A stretch of 64,000 bases of DNA from an uncultured Pseudomonadota bacterium (GTDB taxonomy: Bacteria; Pseudomonadota; Gammaproteobacteria; Steroidobacterales; Steroidobacteraceae), in NCBI GenBank assembly GCA_903884235.1, contig CAISEB010000006.1:1-64000 (forward strand). The letters run 5' to 3'. A program made the translations under genes and the position numbers. Numbering within the stretch: the stretch's first letter is position 1; each line of letters starts with the position of its first letter. Shown here piece after piece: positions 1 to 9,018 of this stretch. Under the pieces are notes generated by a model that worked only from the letters and a program-made list of their open reading frames with translations, did not search any database and was not told the origin of the DNA.

Positions 1-159
1 GCATACCGCGCTCGACAATCGATCGCCAACGCACAAACCGCCGGCAAAATCACCGTCGCGCATCGACATCACGCCCCGACATCGCCAAACTTGTACGCAT
101 GACCATGAAGATCCAGTCCTTCATGCATAGTGCAGGCTAGCCCCTGTCGCAGGTCCAGC
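1..159. other. Upstream non-coding stretch, nothing recognised
   Basis: No reading frame here looks coding and no RNA gene or clear hairpin is visible. It presumably holds the promoter of the malic enzyme gene that follows, but I could not pick out a convincing -35/-10 pair. Confidence 0.3.
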
Positions 160-2493
160 ATGACTGAGTCGCGCAAACCGAGCCCGTCGAGTTCTCCGGA
201 ACATCGCCAGGCTGCCCTCAACTACCACGAGTTTCCGACGCCCGGAAAGCTCTCGGTCACCGCCACCAAGCCGTTGCTGAACCAGCATGACCTGTCGCTC
301 GCGTACTCCCCCGGCGTGGCCGCGGCGTGCGAGGAGATCGTCAAGGATCCGGCCAACGCCTATCGCTACACTGCCCGCGGCAACCTGATCGGCGTCGTGA
401 CGAACGGCACGGCGGTGCTCGGCCTCGGCGCGATCGGCCCGGATGCCGCGAAGCCGGTGATGGAAGGCAAGTCCGTTCTGTTCAAGAAGTTCGCGGGAAT
501 CGACGCGTTCGACCTCGAGATCGACGAGCGGGATCCCGATCGCCTGATCGACATCATCGCCTCGCTCGCCCCGACTTTCGGTGGCATCAACCTTGAGGAT
601 ATCAAGGCGCCCGAGTGCTTCTACATCGAGCGCAAGCTGCGTGAGCGGCTGAAGATCCCGGTCTTCCACGACGACCAGCACGGCACGGCGATCATTGTCG
701 GCGCCGCGGTCATCAACGGCGCCAAGGCCGTCGGCAAGTCGCTCGCCGACATGAAGCTCGTCGTCAGCGGCGCCGGCGCCGCGGCCCTCGCCTGCGTCGA
801 ACTGCTCGTCGACCTGGGGCTGCCGGTCGGCAACGTGTGGATGACGGACCTCGCCGGCGTCGTCTATCAAGGCCGGGTCGAGCTGATGGACGAGAAGAAG
901 CAGCGCTTCGCTCAGCCGACCGATGCCCGGACGCTGCCGGAGGTCCTGGCCAACGCCGACATCTTCCTCGGCCTCTCCGCGGGTGGCGTGCTGCACGGCG
1001 AATGGCTCGCGACGATGGCGCCGCATCCGCTGATCTTCGCGCTCGCGAACCCGGTCCCCGAGATCATGCCGGAAGTCGCTCGCAAGGTACGCCCCGATGC
1101 CGTCATCGCAACCGGGCGCAGTGACTACCCGAACCAGGTCAACAACGTCCTGTGCTTCCCCTACATATTCAGGGGTGCGCTCGACGTCGGCGCGACCACG
1201 ATCACGCGCGAGATGGAGATCGCGGCGGTCCACGCGATCGCCGAGCTCGCGCACCAGGAGCAGAGCGACGTCGTGGCGAGCGCGTACGGCATCAAGTCCG
1301 TGTCCTTCGGCAGCGAATACATCATCCCGAAGCCCTTCGACCCGCGCCTGATGACCAAGATCGCACCCGCGGTCGCGCGAGCGGCGATGGCCTCGGGGGT
1401 CGCGCAGCGCCCCATCAAGGATTTCGAGGTCTACAAGCACCAGCTCCAGCAGTTCGTCTACCAGAGCGAAACGCTGATGAAGTCGCTCTTCGCGATCGCG
1501 CGCAAGATCGATCCGGCGCACAAGCGCATCGCGTTCGCCGAGGGCGAGGACCGCCGCGTGCTGCAGGCGGCCCAGATCCTCGTGGACGAGGAGATCGCCC
1601 GCCCCGTCCTCGTCGGCCGGCCCGAGGTCATCCGCAAGCGCATGGCCGACCTTGGTCTGCGGGCCCGACTCGGGCACGAGTTCCAGGTCGTCGACACCGA
1701 GAGCGATCCGCGCTACCGGGAATACTGGAAGGAGTACTACGACCTGCGCAAGCGCGACGGCGTCACGGAGCAGTACGCAAAGATCGAGATGCGCCGGCGC
1801 GGGACGCTGATCTCGGCCATGCTCCTGCGCAAGCACGAGGTGGACGGCCTCATCTGCGGAACGTTCCCGAACACGCATCGGCACCTGCGATACATCGACG
1901 CTGCGGTCGGGCGCCGCAAGGGGTGCATCGCGTACGCGGCGATGAATGCGCTGATCCTTCCCGGCCGCCAGGTATTCATCGTCGACACGCACGTCAACGT
2001 GGACCCGAGCGCCGCGGAACTCGCCGAGATCACGATCATGGCGGCCGCGGCAATCCGCCGCTTCGGCATCCAGCCGAAGGCCGCGCTCCTGTCGCATTCG
2101 AACTTCGGCAGCAGCGATGCGCCGTCGGCGCTCAAGATGCGCGAGGTGCTCGCGCTGCTGCGCGAGCGGGCCCCGGAGCTGGAGGTCGACGGCGAGATGC
2201 ATGGCGACACCGCGCTCGATGAATCGGTGCGCCACTCGATCCTGCCCGATTCGACGCTCAAGGGATCGGCGAACCTCCTCGTCATGCCGAACATCGACGC
2301 CGCGAACATCTCCTACAACCTGCTGAAGACCGCGGCTGGCAACGGCATCGCGATCGGCCCGATCCTGCTCGGCTGCAATGCGCCGGCGCACATCCTGACG
2401 CCGTCGACGACCGTGAGGCGGATCGTGAACATGGCGACCCTGACGGTCGTCGAGGCGAGTGCCACCGAAGGCGTCGTACGCGACGGCATCTAG
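160..2493 (+). CDS. maeB: NADP-dependent malic enzyme with C-terminal phosphotransacetylase-like domain (MaeB type)
   Basis: Oxidatively decarboxylates malate to pyruvate with NADP in the cytosol, feeding pyruvate and NADPH. The 777-residue product has the usual MaeB length. The malic domain (about residues 20-160, YSPGV near 49) is followed by the HDDQHGTAI motif near 170 and a Rossmann segment GAGAAALA. From about residue 450 it becomes a PTA-like domain ([14 protein letters not shown]), which in this family is regulatory and not a working phosphotransacetylase. An upstream GTG at 130 is in frame, but the ATG at 160 with AGG seven bases before fits family N-termini better. It stands alone, 54 bases before the next gene. 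Confidence 0.95.
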   Translation: MTESRKPSPSSSPEHRQAALNYHEFPTPGKLSVTATKPLLNQHDLSLAYSPGVAAACEEIVKDPANAYRYTARGNLIGVVTNGTAVLGLGAIGPDAAKPVMEGKSVLFKKFAGIDAFDLEIDERDPDRLIDIIASLAPTFGGINLEDIKAPECFYIERKLRERLKIPVFHDDQHGTAIIVGAAVINGAKAVGKSLADMKLVVSGAGAAALACVELLVDLGLPVGNVWMTDLAGVVYQGRVELMDEKKQRFAQPTDARTLPEVLANADIFLGLSAGGVLHGEWLATMAPHPLIFALANPVPEIMPEVARKVRPDAVIATGRSDYPNQVNNVLCFPYIFRGALDVGATTITREMEIAAVHAIAELAHQEQSDVVASAYGIKSVSFGSEYIIPKPFDPRLMTKIAPAVARAAMASGVAQRPIKDFEVYKHQLQQFVYQSETLMKSLFAIARKIDPAHKRIAFAEGEDRRVLQAAQILVDEEIARPVLVGRPEVIRKRMADLGLRARLGHEFQVVDTESDPRYREYWKEYYDLRKRDGVTEQYAKIEMRRRGTLISAMLLRKHEVDGLICGTFPNTHRHLRYIDAAVGRRKGCIAYAAMNALILPGRQVFIVDTHVNVDPSAAELAEITIMAAAAIRRFGIQPKAALLSHSNFGSSDAPSALKMREVLALLRERAPELEVDGEMHGDTALDESVRHSILPDSTLKGSANLLVMPNIDAANISYNLLKTAAGNGIAIGPILLGCNAPAHILTPSTTVRRIVNMATLTVVEASATEGVVRDGI

Positions 2494-2547
2494 GCGAATG
2501 GAACGGGGTGCGCCTGGCGTAGGCGCTCATGGCACGAGGAGCGGACC

Positions 2548-3663
2548 TTGGCGGATTTGATCTCGGTCGAGGATTGCGAAGCGATCGAGTACGCCTATGC
2601 GCAGGGGTGGACGGACGGGCTGCCGGTCGTGCCGCCGACCCGGGACCGGGTGTCGTCGATGCTCGCGGCCGCGGCAATCGACGCGGAGCACGTCCTGGGT
2701 GCGGTGCCCGAGCGTCGGCGACTGATCACGGCCGGCATCGCCGCGGCGAACGCGGTGATGGCAGGGTGCAGGCCTGAATACTTCCCGCTCGTGCTGGCCG
2801 CGCTCGAGGCGACGCTCGATCCCGCGTTCAAGCTCAATACGGTGACGACGAGCACCGGTGGCGCGGCGATCTGCGTGATCTTCAGCGGGCCGATGGCGGA
2901 GGCCGTCGGCATGAACGGCAAGCACAACGCACTTGGCACGGGGAACCGTGCGAACGCGACGATCGGTCGCGCGCTTCGGCTCGTCGCCAGCAACGCCCTC
3001 GGTGCAAAGACCGGCCGCCTGGATGCCACCTCGATCGGGCACCCCGGGAAGTTCACGCTCTGCTTCGTCGAGGACGCCCCGCCGCTCCCCTGGTTGCCGC
3101 TGCGCGTCCAGCAGGGCTATTCGCCTGGCGACACGACCGTCACCGTCATCGGGACCGAAGGGCCGCGACAGGTCGCGAACCAGCTGAGCGAGCGACCCGA
3201 GGATGTGTTGGCGTCCTTCGTCGTGCAGATGAAGACCGCGTCGTCCTTCATCGTCGGCAAGGGCGGGCAGTGCGTCGTCGTGCTCGGCCACGAACACGCG
3301 CTCGCGATCCGGCAGGCGGGCTGGACGCAGCAGCAGGCGCGGGAATACCTGCACCGGCACAGTCGAGTCCTGCCTGGGGAACTAGCGGCGGGAGGTATCC
3401 ATCTCGAGCGGGGCGCGCAGCACGACATGTCCGTCGGTCCGGATGGCCGGATCGCGACGTTCCGCTCGGTCGAGGACATCATTCTCGTGACGGCGGGCGG
3501 CCCCGGTGCGGGCTGGTCTGCCTACCTGCCGACCTGGGCGCCGACCCTGCATTCGCGCGCAGTCGTCCGGCGCGTCCGGGTGCCCGGCGAGGCGCTCCCG
3601 GACTGCGGCCCCGACGGGTGCGCGCTGCCGATGGGCCTGGCCGGTCCTGCTGCGGAGGCCTGA
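2548..3663 (+). CDS. UGSC-partner protein of unknown function
   Basis: A 371-residue cytosolic protein without signal peptide or membrane segment. The sequence and its pairing with the next gene match the large partner protein found beside UGSC-family (seleno)proteins; no reaction is established for it. A conserved-looking GWTDGLPVVPPT segment lies near the N-terminus, and there are Cys residues near the C-terminus (PDCGPDGCALP) that could pair in a thiol reaction. The start is a TTG at 2548 preceded by AGGAG six bases upstream; no ATG in this frame fits. One base separates the stop from the ATG of the downstream gene, so the two are almost certainly co-translated. Family call is from memory of the pattern, not from a search. 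Confidence 0.6.
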   Translation: MADLISVEDCEAIEYAYAQGWTDGLPVVPPTRDRVSSMLAAAAIDAEHVLGAVPERRRLITAGIAAANAVMAGCRPEYFPLVLAALEATLDPAFKLNTVTTSTGGAAICVIFSGPMAEAVGMNGKHNALGTGNRANATIGRALRLVASNALGAKTGRLDATSIGHPGKFTLCFVEDAPPLPWLPLRVQQGYSPGDTTVTVIGTEGPRQVANQLSERPEDVLASFVVQMKTASSFIVGKGGQCVVVLGHEHALAIRQAGWTQQQAREYLHRHSRVLPGELAAGGIHLERGAQHDMSVGPDGRIATFRSVEDIILVTAGGPGAGWSAYLPTWAPTLHSRAVVRRVRVPGEALPDCGPDGCALPMGLAGPAAEA

Positions 3664-3664
3664 A

Positions 3665-4198
3665 ATGACGATGATCCAACTCGTCGATCCGACGCTCCCG
3701 GACGAGCCACCGCCGGTCGGTCGTGCGCTTGCATCGCGTCGCCCACTCGGTCCCTCGACGCGGCTCACGCTCGTCGACAACGGCAAGCCGCGGGCGCGTG
3801 AACTGCTGCAGCTGATCGCCGACGGGCTCAGGGTACGCTGCGGTCTCGAGACCATCCGCATCGTGTCGAAGGGCACCGCGTCCCGCGTCCTCGACGACGC
3901 CGAGGTCGCTGACATCGCGGCGACCTCGGATGCGGTGATCGCGGGTCTCGGTGACTGCGGCGCGTGTTCCGCATGCAGCCTTGCCGACGCGCTGCGGATG
4001 GAGGATGCGGGCGTGCCTGCGACGGTGCTTATCAGCGACGTGTTCACCGGCCACATCGCGGCGTTCGCGGCGACCATGGGCATGCCGGGGTATCACTGCG
4101 CCGTCGTGCCCCATCCGGTGTCGACGAAGGATGCAGCGCAGCTCGCGGGATTTGCTGCCGCCGTGACCGAACAGATCGCCGCGCAGCTGTCCGGATAG
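3665..4198 (+). CDS. UGSC-family protein, cysteine form
   Basis: A 177-residue protein. The motif GDCGACSAC (Cys 98, 101, 104) matches the UGSC redox-like motif in which many relatives carry selenocysteine at the first position; here the codon is TGC, so the Cys version is used. The following stretch (ADALRMEDAGVPATVLISD) has the Rossmann-like pattern of the family. The function is unknown; a thiol or selenol redox role is inferred from the motif. The start is the ATG at 3665, because GGAGG lies six bases upstream and it directly follows the stop of the partner gene; a longer frame running into that gene is not credible. Confidence 0.65.
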   Translation: MTMIQLVDPTLPDEPPPVGRALASRRPLGPSTRLTLVDNGKPRARELLQLIADGLRVRCGLETIRIVSKGTASRVLDDAEVADIAATSDAVIAGLGDCGACSACSLADALRMEDAGVPATVLISDVFTGHIAAFAATMGMPGYHCAVVPHPVSTKDAAQLAGFAAAVTEQIAAQLSG

Positions 4199-4215
4199 GC
4201 TGCCGTCCGGCCGCC

Positions 4216-4770
4216 CTACGACTTGCTGGCCGCCGTCGGGCGGACCCGCTCCCAGGTCTTGGTCTGGACGATCCGGTGGGGAGCCGTGCCGGACGAGCGC
4301 GTGAAGGTCATGCGATTGCCATCGACCCGCACCTGCTGGGTGTAGGACGCCCTCGATTCCGAAGGGTAGAGCGCGCCGGTCGCCCGATGCGTGACCGTCG
4401 AGGTGGCGGCGTCGAACGTCCATGTTCCGTAGTAGGCGTAGTAGGAGTCGAGCGCGCCTTCCTTGGCCGCGGCTTCAGGGCCGCCTGGCGCCGCCGGGCG
4501 GGCGCCGGGCACCTCGAGCGCCGGGCGCGGCGCGCTCATGATCTGCACGCTGAACCAGCCGTCGCGGTCGTAGATGAGCAGGCCTTCGCTCGACGATCCG
4601 TAGAAAGGGTCGACTTCCGACCCGGTCGGCCCCTGCACGTCGATCCGGACGAGGTGCCAGGCTCCGACGAGATCGTTCCGCGTCGTGTGACGAGGCTCCG
4701 CAGCCATCGCGGCAAGCGCCGCCACGCCCATCAGCACGGCCGCGGCCCGTCGCAGCTCGACGAGCCTCAC
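4216..4770 (-). CDS. Exported lipocalin-like domain protein
   Basis: A 184-residue protein with a Sec-type signal peptide (hydrophobic AAAVLMGVAALAAMA, likely cleavage near residue 24). The mature part (LVGAWHLVRIDV...GLLIYDRDGWFSVQIM...YYGTWTFDAATSTVTHR) follows the lipocalin-like beta-barrel pattern of small secreted proteins that begin with a GTW/GAW element. The ligand is unknown. Its start overlaps the 3' end of the upstream TPR gene by four bases (ATGA type), so it is translationally coupled to it. Confidence 0.7.
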   Translation of the reverse strand: MRLVELRRAAAVLMGVAALAAMAAEPRHTTRNDLVGAWHLVRIDVQGPTGSEVDPFYGSSSEGLLIYDRDGWFSVQIMSAPRPALEVPGARPAAPGGPEAAAKEGALDSYYAYYGTWTFDAATSTVTHRATGALYPSESRASYTQQVRVDGNRMTFTRSSGTAPHRIVQTKTWERVRPTAASKS

Positions 4771-6302
4771 GGGCCGGGCGCCTGCGTCGCGGCAGAGAGC
4801 CCTTCGTTCGCAAGGCGACGGTTCGGGAAGGCGGCGAGCGTCGCGCGGAACGCATCGGCGGCCTCCGCCTTGCGTCCGGCGGCCAGCAACAACTCGCCGA
4901 GCAACTCATCCAGCGGCTTCGCGGACCAGGGCGGGCCGTACTCGAATTCGAACTTCGCGGCAGTCGCGATGGCCTCGCGCAGTCCTGCGATGCCCGCGGC
5001 CCGATCCCCGCCGTAGAATCGGATGGTGCCCTCGAGTGCCGTGGCGAGCGTGCGTGACTCTGCCAGCTCGTTCTCCGTCATCGCGTCGTACCAGGCGGGG
5101 TTCTCGCCCGGTGGCTGGACGCGAGCCCCGTCGCAACGGGCCTGGAGCGAGGCGAGGGCGGAGCGGGCGGCGGCGAGATCGCCCGCCTGCGCCGCGACGA
5201 TGCCCCGGGCATAGTCGTGCACGGCGAAGTAGCCGATCGAGGCGATCCCCGTGCTGTCCACGGGCTCGATCGCATCGGCGCCGCCCGCGCCGCGCGTCTC
5301 GACGAGCCAGGCTGCGCGGGCGTATGCGAGTCGCAGCCGATTTTCCTTCGTCGACCGCGTCGCCACGTCCTTCGCGACCGAGCGCACGAGCTCCGACGCC
5401 GCTGCCTGCCGGCCCGCCTGCAGGTCGGCGTACTCGAGCCACAGCAACGAGTGGTAGTTCGGATCGCCCTCGGCACGCGAGATCCTGAGCGACGCCTCGT
5501 TGGCGGTAATCGCATCTTCCCAGAGCCCGAGGGCGAAGAAGATGTGCGTCGTCATGTGCTGTGCGTGGGATGCAGCCGGCGCGACCTTCGCGTACAGGCG
5601 CGCGGCGCGCAGCCCGAGCGGCGCGTGCGTCGGGTCGTCGTACGCGTGGATCATGTAGTGCAGGCCGCCCGGATGATACTTGTTCACGTCGTAGACGGCT
5701 TCCGCTTCGGCTGCTGCCAGCATGTAGGTTGCGTGGTTGCGGATGGGCGACAGCATCAACAGCGAAAGCGAGTAGAGCGCGCGCGCATCCAGGTCGTCCG
5801 GATACTTGCGGGAAAGGTCATGGAGCGCGGCGCTGTAGGCGGCGTTGCGTGCGCTCTTTTCGCCAGGGCCATACAGCTTCTCGACCGAGGCGAGGTAGTC
5901 GCGCTCGCGCGGCGTCCCGCCCTTCGCGATGCGCTCCTCCGGCGTCGCGCCGAGCTTCGCGAGCGTCGCGCGGGCGGCCGTCGTGTTCTGCTCGTTCCAC
6001 AGGGAATGGTTGTAGGTCAGCGCCTCGCCCCAGACCGCCATCGCGAAGGCGGGATCGTCCTTCTCGGCAGCCAGGAAGAGCTTGCGCGCCGCTGCATATT
6101 CGAAGCTGTGCAGTAGGGCGAGTCCGCGCTGGAACGAGGGCTGTGCAGCCGGGCGGCCGGAATTCGCGAAGTGCACGACGCCGACGTCGCCGCTGATCGT
6201 CTCCCTGGCGGGGCCGTGCTCATGCGCCAGCGACGGCACCGTGCAGGTGACCAGCGCAATGCCGGCGATGAATGAGAGGATGGGTCCGCAGGCGCGCTTC
6301 AT
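4767..6302 (-). CDS. Periplasmic TPR-repeat protein
   Basis: A 511-residue exported protein with a signal peptide (LSFIAGIALVTCTVPSLA, cleavage near residue 25) and helical tetratricopeptide-like repeats through most of its length (for example FQRGLALLHSFEYAAARKLF and FRATLAAFPNRRLANEGLS). Such proteins usually scaffold or bind partners in the periplasm; no enzymatic motif is visible. The start is the ATG at 6302: GGAG lies seven bases upstream and the signal peptide begins there. A longer in-frame extension to 6449 has no signal and no ribosome site. It forms a two-gene operon with the lipocalin-like gene. Confidence 0.75.
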   Translation of the reverse strand: MKRACGPILSFIAGIALVTCTVPSLAHEHGPARETISGDVGVVHFANSGRPAAQPSFQRGLALLHSFEYAAARKLFLAAEKDDPAFAMAVWGEALTYNHSLWNEQNTTAARATLAKLGATPEERIAKGGTPRERDYLASVEKLYGPGEKSARNAAYSAALHDLSRKYPDDLDARALYSLSLLMLSPIRNHATYMLAAAEAEAVYDVNKYHPGGLHYMIHAYDDPTHAPLGLRAARLYAKVAPAASHAQHMTTHIFFALGLWEDAITANEASLRISRAEGDPNYHSLLWLEYADLQAGRQAAASELVRSVAKDVATRSTKENRLRLAYARAAWLVETRGAGGADAIEPVDSTGIASIGYFAVHDYARGIVAAQAGDLAAARSALASLQARCDGARVQPPGENPAWYDAMTENELAESRTLATALEGTIRFYGGDRAAGIAGLREAIATAAKFEFEYGPPWSAKPLDELLGELLLAAGRKAEAADAFRATLAAFPNRRLANEGLSAATQAPGP

Positions 6303-6523
6303 GGTGGGCTCCGCAACGACGGGGCGGTGTCGGGGCGATGCACCGCGGTAGCCCATCCTACGACAGGGGGCGTGCGTGATGCATCGGCGGCTCCCGTGGG
6401 ACGCCAGGAATCCGGGTGCGTCGGGGTCGCCGCGTGAAGTCCGGGTCATTGCCGCCGTGCGCGAGGCGGCGGATCCGCACCCCGCCCCCCCGTGCAGGAG
6501 GGGTCAGCGTACGGCCGGCAGGA

Positions 6524-7309
6524 TCACTTGAACTCGGGCTTGCGCTTGCCGAGGAAGGCCGCGATGCCCTCGCGGCCATGCGTCGTGCGCGCGGCATCGC
6601 CGATCGTACGCGACTCGAGCTCCATCTGCGTCTCGAGGCTCGACTCGAAGCTCTGCAGCAGCAGTCGGCGGGCGGCGCCGAAGGCCTGCGTGGCACCCGC
6701 CGCGAGGGTTGTCGCGAGCTTCTCCGCCTCGCCGGCCAGTTCGGCGTCGTCGACGACGCGGGTGACGAGGCCGAGCGTCACGGCCTCCTCGGCGGCGACC
6801 CGGCGATTCGTCAGGACCAGTTCCTGCGTAAGGCGCAGGCCGACGAGGCGCGGCAGCAGCCATGTCGAGCTGCCATCCGGCGTGAGGCCGATGGCGGTGT
6901 AGGCGAGCGTGAAATGCGCGGACTTCGCGGCGATGACGAGGTCACCGAGAAGAGCGAGCGGGAAGCCCGCACCTGCCGCCGGTCCGTTGACGGCGCAGAC
7001 GAGCGGCTTGGCCATGCGCGACAGGCGCGAGATCGCGACGTGCAGGTAGCCGGTGATTTCCTTGACGAGCGCGCCGGCGTTGTCGCCCGCCTTGGCGAAG
7101 CCGCCGACGTCACCACCGGCACAGAACATGCGTCCATTGCCGGTCAGCAGCACGCAGCGGATCGAATCGTCCTCGTCGCACGCCAGGGCCGCCTCCATCA
7201 GCGCGCGTGCAAGCGGCACGTCGATCGCATTGCCGACGGTGGGGCGATTGAGCGTCAGCACCGCGAGGGCGCCGCGGCGTTCGAGCAGGACGGGGGATTC
7301 GGTCGTCAT
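6524..7309 (-). CDS. Enoyl-CoA hydratase/isomerase (crotonase) family
   Basis: A 261-residue crotonase-fold enzyme acting on an acyl-CoA thioester. The oxyanion-hole segments MFCAGGDVGGF and NGPAAGAGFPLAL are present. The first Glu position of classical hydratases is not obvious, and the second is in a TPDGSS segment with Asp, as in isomerase-like PaaG relatives, so isomerase or another crotonase activity is as likely as hydration. It is transcribed in the same direction as the TetR-1 gene, 48 bases upstream, and is probably in its operon. The substrate is not known. Confidence 0.8.
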   Translation of the reverse strand: MTTESPVLLERRGALAVLTLNRPTVGNAIDVPLARALMEAALACDEDDSIRCVLLTGNGRMFCAGGDVGGFAKAGDNAGALVKEITGYLHVAISRLSRMAKPLVCAVNGPAAGAGFPLALLGDLVIAAKSAHFTLAYTAIGLTPDGSSTWLLPRLVGLRLTQELVLTNRRVAAEEAVTLGLVTRVVDDAELAGEAEKLATTLAAGATQAFGAARRLLLQSFESSLETQMELESRTIGDAARTTHGREGIAAFLGKRKPEFK

Positions 7310-7357
7310 GGGCGATACCTATATGAAGGGACATCGCTGCGCCACGACTGGCGCAGC

Positions 7358-7975
7358 TCAGGCAACGTGGCCGAGGTTGGCGAGACTCGACATGGCCGAC
7401 TGGAACAGCGTGCGGGCGTGGGTTGGGCCGGCCTTCTCGTCGAAGTAGGCCATCGTCCGCATGCCGACCAGCATCGCGTACGCGATCTCGGCCGACGTCC
7501 CGGCATTCGCCGCACCACAGGGCGAGCGCTCGAAGAGCTGGCGAAGGAAGCCCTTGCAGTACTCGTCGAGTGCGGTCTTGGCCTGCCACAGGCGCTTGTC
7601 GTGGACCGCGACGCCGAAGCATTCGAGCATGAATCCGGCCTCCGAGCGCTTGATCGCCTTGCCGGCGAAGAACAGTTCCGCAAGCAGGTCGATCTGCCGG
7701 TCCGGAGGCTCCGCACGGAAGCTGTCGAGTCGGCCGGCGATGCGCTGTGCGACATTGCTGAAGTACTGCGCGAGGATCGCATCGGTGCCGTCGTAGTAGT
7801 ACAGCAGGTGGCTCGGCGACATGTCGGCGGCGCGCGCGACGTCGGCAAGGGTCGTCTTGGCATAGCCCCGCTCGATCACGCAGTCGTGCAGCGCCTGCAG
7901 GATCTTGCGTCGACGATCGTCGCCACGCAGTCTCGTCGAGGCGATCGGGGTGCTCGTTGCGGGTTCATTGTCCAC
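7358..7975 (-). CDS. TetR-family regulator TetR-1
   Basis: A 205-residue repressor. The N-terminal helix-turn-helix covers about residues 20-66 (TTLADVARAADMSPSHLLYYY), followed by an acyl-CoA-size ligand domain. Its recognition helix (SPSHLLYY) is identical to that of TetR-2 at 26920-27513, and the two align along their whole length. It is divergent from cofC; a palindrome at 8130-8144 lies 154 bases upstream of its start and is the best candidate operator. Control of cofC-gnd and its own gene is inferred from this arrangement. Confidence 0.85.
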   Translation of the reverse strand: MDNEPATSTPIASTRLRGDDRRRKILQALHDCVIERGYAKTTLADVARAADMSPSHLLYYYDGTDAILAQYFSNVAQRIAGRLDSFRAEPPDRQIDLLAELFFAGKAIKRSEAGFMLECFGVAVHDKRLWQAKTALDEYCKGFLRQLFERSPCGAANAGTSAEIAYAMLVGMRTMAYFDEKAGPTHARTLFQSAMSSLANLGHVA

Positions 7976-8119
7976 TTGCCACCATCCCGGTCCGTATTGG
8001 TTCGGACTGCGATTGCCGCACCAGCCACCCCGTTGGGTCGCGAGTGCCGATCCCCCCTGCGGCGAGGCCCCGCACCTGCCGGATGCGGCGGCTGCGTTGC
8101 CTTGACTTCGGGGTCATTG

Positions 8120-8144
8120 TGTGAAAAATTTGAACGATATTCAA
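8120..8144. promoter_or_regulatory. Candidate TetR operator between TetR-1 and cofC
   Basis: TGTGAAAAATTTGAACGA at 8120-8137 runs into the imperfect dyad TTGAACGATATTCAA at 8130-8144 (TTGAA, five-base centre, TTCAA). The same 18 bases and a more perfect version of the dyad occur at 30353-30377 between two divergent operons. An 18-base identity in two non-coding places, each beside a TetR-1/TetR-2-associated unit, is best explained as a shared operator or promoter-operator element. Confidence 0.65.
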
Positions 8145-8295
8145 GCGCTTGCAGAGCCGATCCGAGGGGTCTGCCCGCCTGGCGCCGGACGAGGGGAGTG
8201 CGAGTGAACGGCCCGTGCACCGAGGGGGATCCGCGAACTGCCGTGGCGGTGCCGCCAGCGGGCACCCGTACCCCATCGGGCGCCGGATTCCGGCG

Positions 8296-8967
8296 ATGAC
8301 GTCGGGCTGCTGGGCCCTCGTCCCGGTCAAGACCCGCGGCCTGTGCAAGAGCCGCCTGGCCGGGCGCCTTGCCGCCGACTCCAGACTGATCCTGGTGCGG
8401 GCGATGCTCGAGCGCGCGCTCGCGGCGCTGCGCGAGGCACGCCTCGTCGACCACATCGCGGTGGTCAGTCCCGAACGCGACACGGTGCCGTCTGACATCC
8501 TCGTGCTCGGCGATCCCGGCGGCGGGCTCAATCCGGCACTCGAAGCGGGCCGCGAGGCGCTGTTGCAGCGCGGGGCGACCGAGCTCGTCGTCCTGCCCGC
8601 GGATCTCCCGTTCGTCACCGCGGCCGACATCGACACGCTCGTCGAGAGCGGGCGGCGGGGCGGCTTCGCGCTCGCGACCGACGCGGCCGGGACCGGCACG
8701 AACGCCCTCTACGTGCGGCCCCCGGTGCCGTTCCGGTTCCAGTTCGGCCCCGGCAGCCGGTTCCTGCACATGGACGAAGCGGCCCGGGTCGGGCTCGGCG
8801 CCGAGCTGTTGCGGATCGGCGGTCTTGAATTCGACGTCGACGGCCCGTCCGAACTCGGCGAACTGCTCGCGCGGGACGCGCCCCGCTATCGTTCCGTTCC
8901 GCTGCGCACGCCTGATGGCGCCGCAGCGATATCCCTGCCCGTGACCGGAGAGACCGGCACTGGCTGA
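8296..8967 (+). CDS. cofC: F420 pathway guanylyltransferase CofC (phospholactate/phosphoglycerate type)
   Basis: Activates a three-carbon phosphoacid (2-phospholactate, phosphoenolpyruvate or 3-phosphoglycerate, depending on the organism) with GTP for transfer to the deazaflavin FO. The 223-residue product has the family N-terminus ALVPVKTRGLCKSRLAG, a nucleotide-binding VVLPADLPFVTAADI segment and GTNALYVRPP with FGPGSR further on. The ATG at 8296 was chosen because the motif begins seven residues later; its ribosome site is weak, and an in-frame extension to 8149 looks non-coding. gnd follows 51 bases downstream, then convergent cofD. The substrate specificity cannot be read from the sequence by eye. 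Confidence 0.88.
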   Translation: MTSGCWALVPVKTRGLCKSRLAGRLAADSRLILVRAMLERALAALREARLVDHIAVVSPERDTVPSDILVLGDPGGGLNPALEAGREALLQRGATELVVLPADLPFVTAADIDTLVESGRRGGFALATDAAGTGTNALYVRPPVPFRFQFGPGSRFLHMDEAARVGLGAELLRIGGLEFDVDGPSELGELLARDAPRYRSVPLRTPDGAAAISLPVTGETGTG

Positions 8968-9018
8968 TCCGACAGGCGGGTCCTTCCCGCCACCGTACTT
9001 CTGGAAGCGTGACGACCC

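Noticed and set aside
121-2391. A long minus-strand open frame (about 750 codons) opposite the malic enzyme gene.
   Set aside because: It is Arg/Asp/Val-rich and has no family pattern; the opposite strand is a full MaeB. Long antisense frames are expected at this GC content.
3960-4000. A possible in-frame UGA selenocysteine codon in the UGSC gene.
   Set aside because: The relevant codon is TGC; the TGA letters nearby are in other frames, and no SECIS-like need arises.
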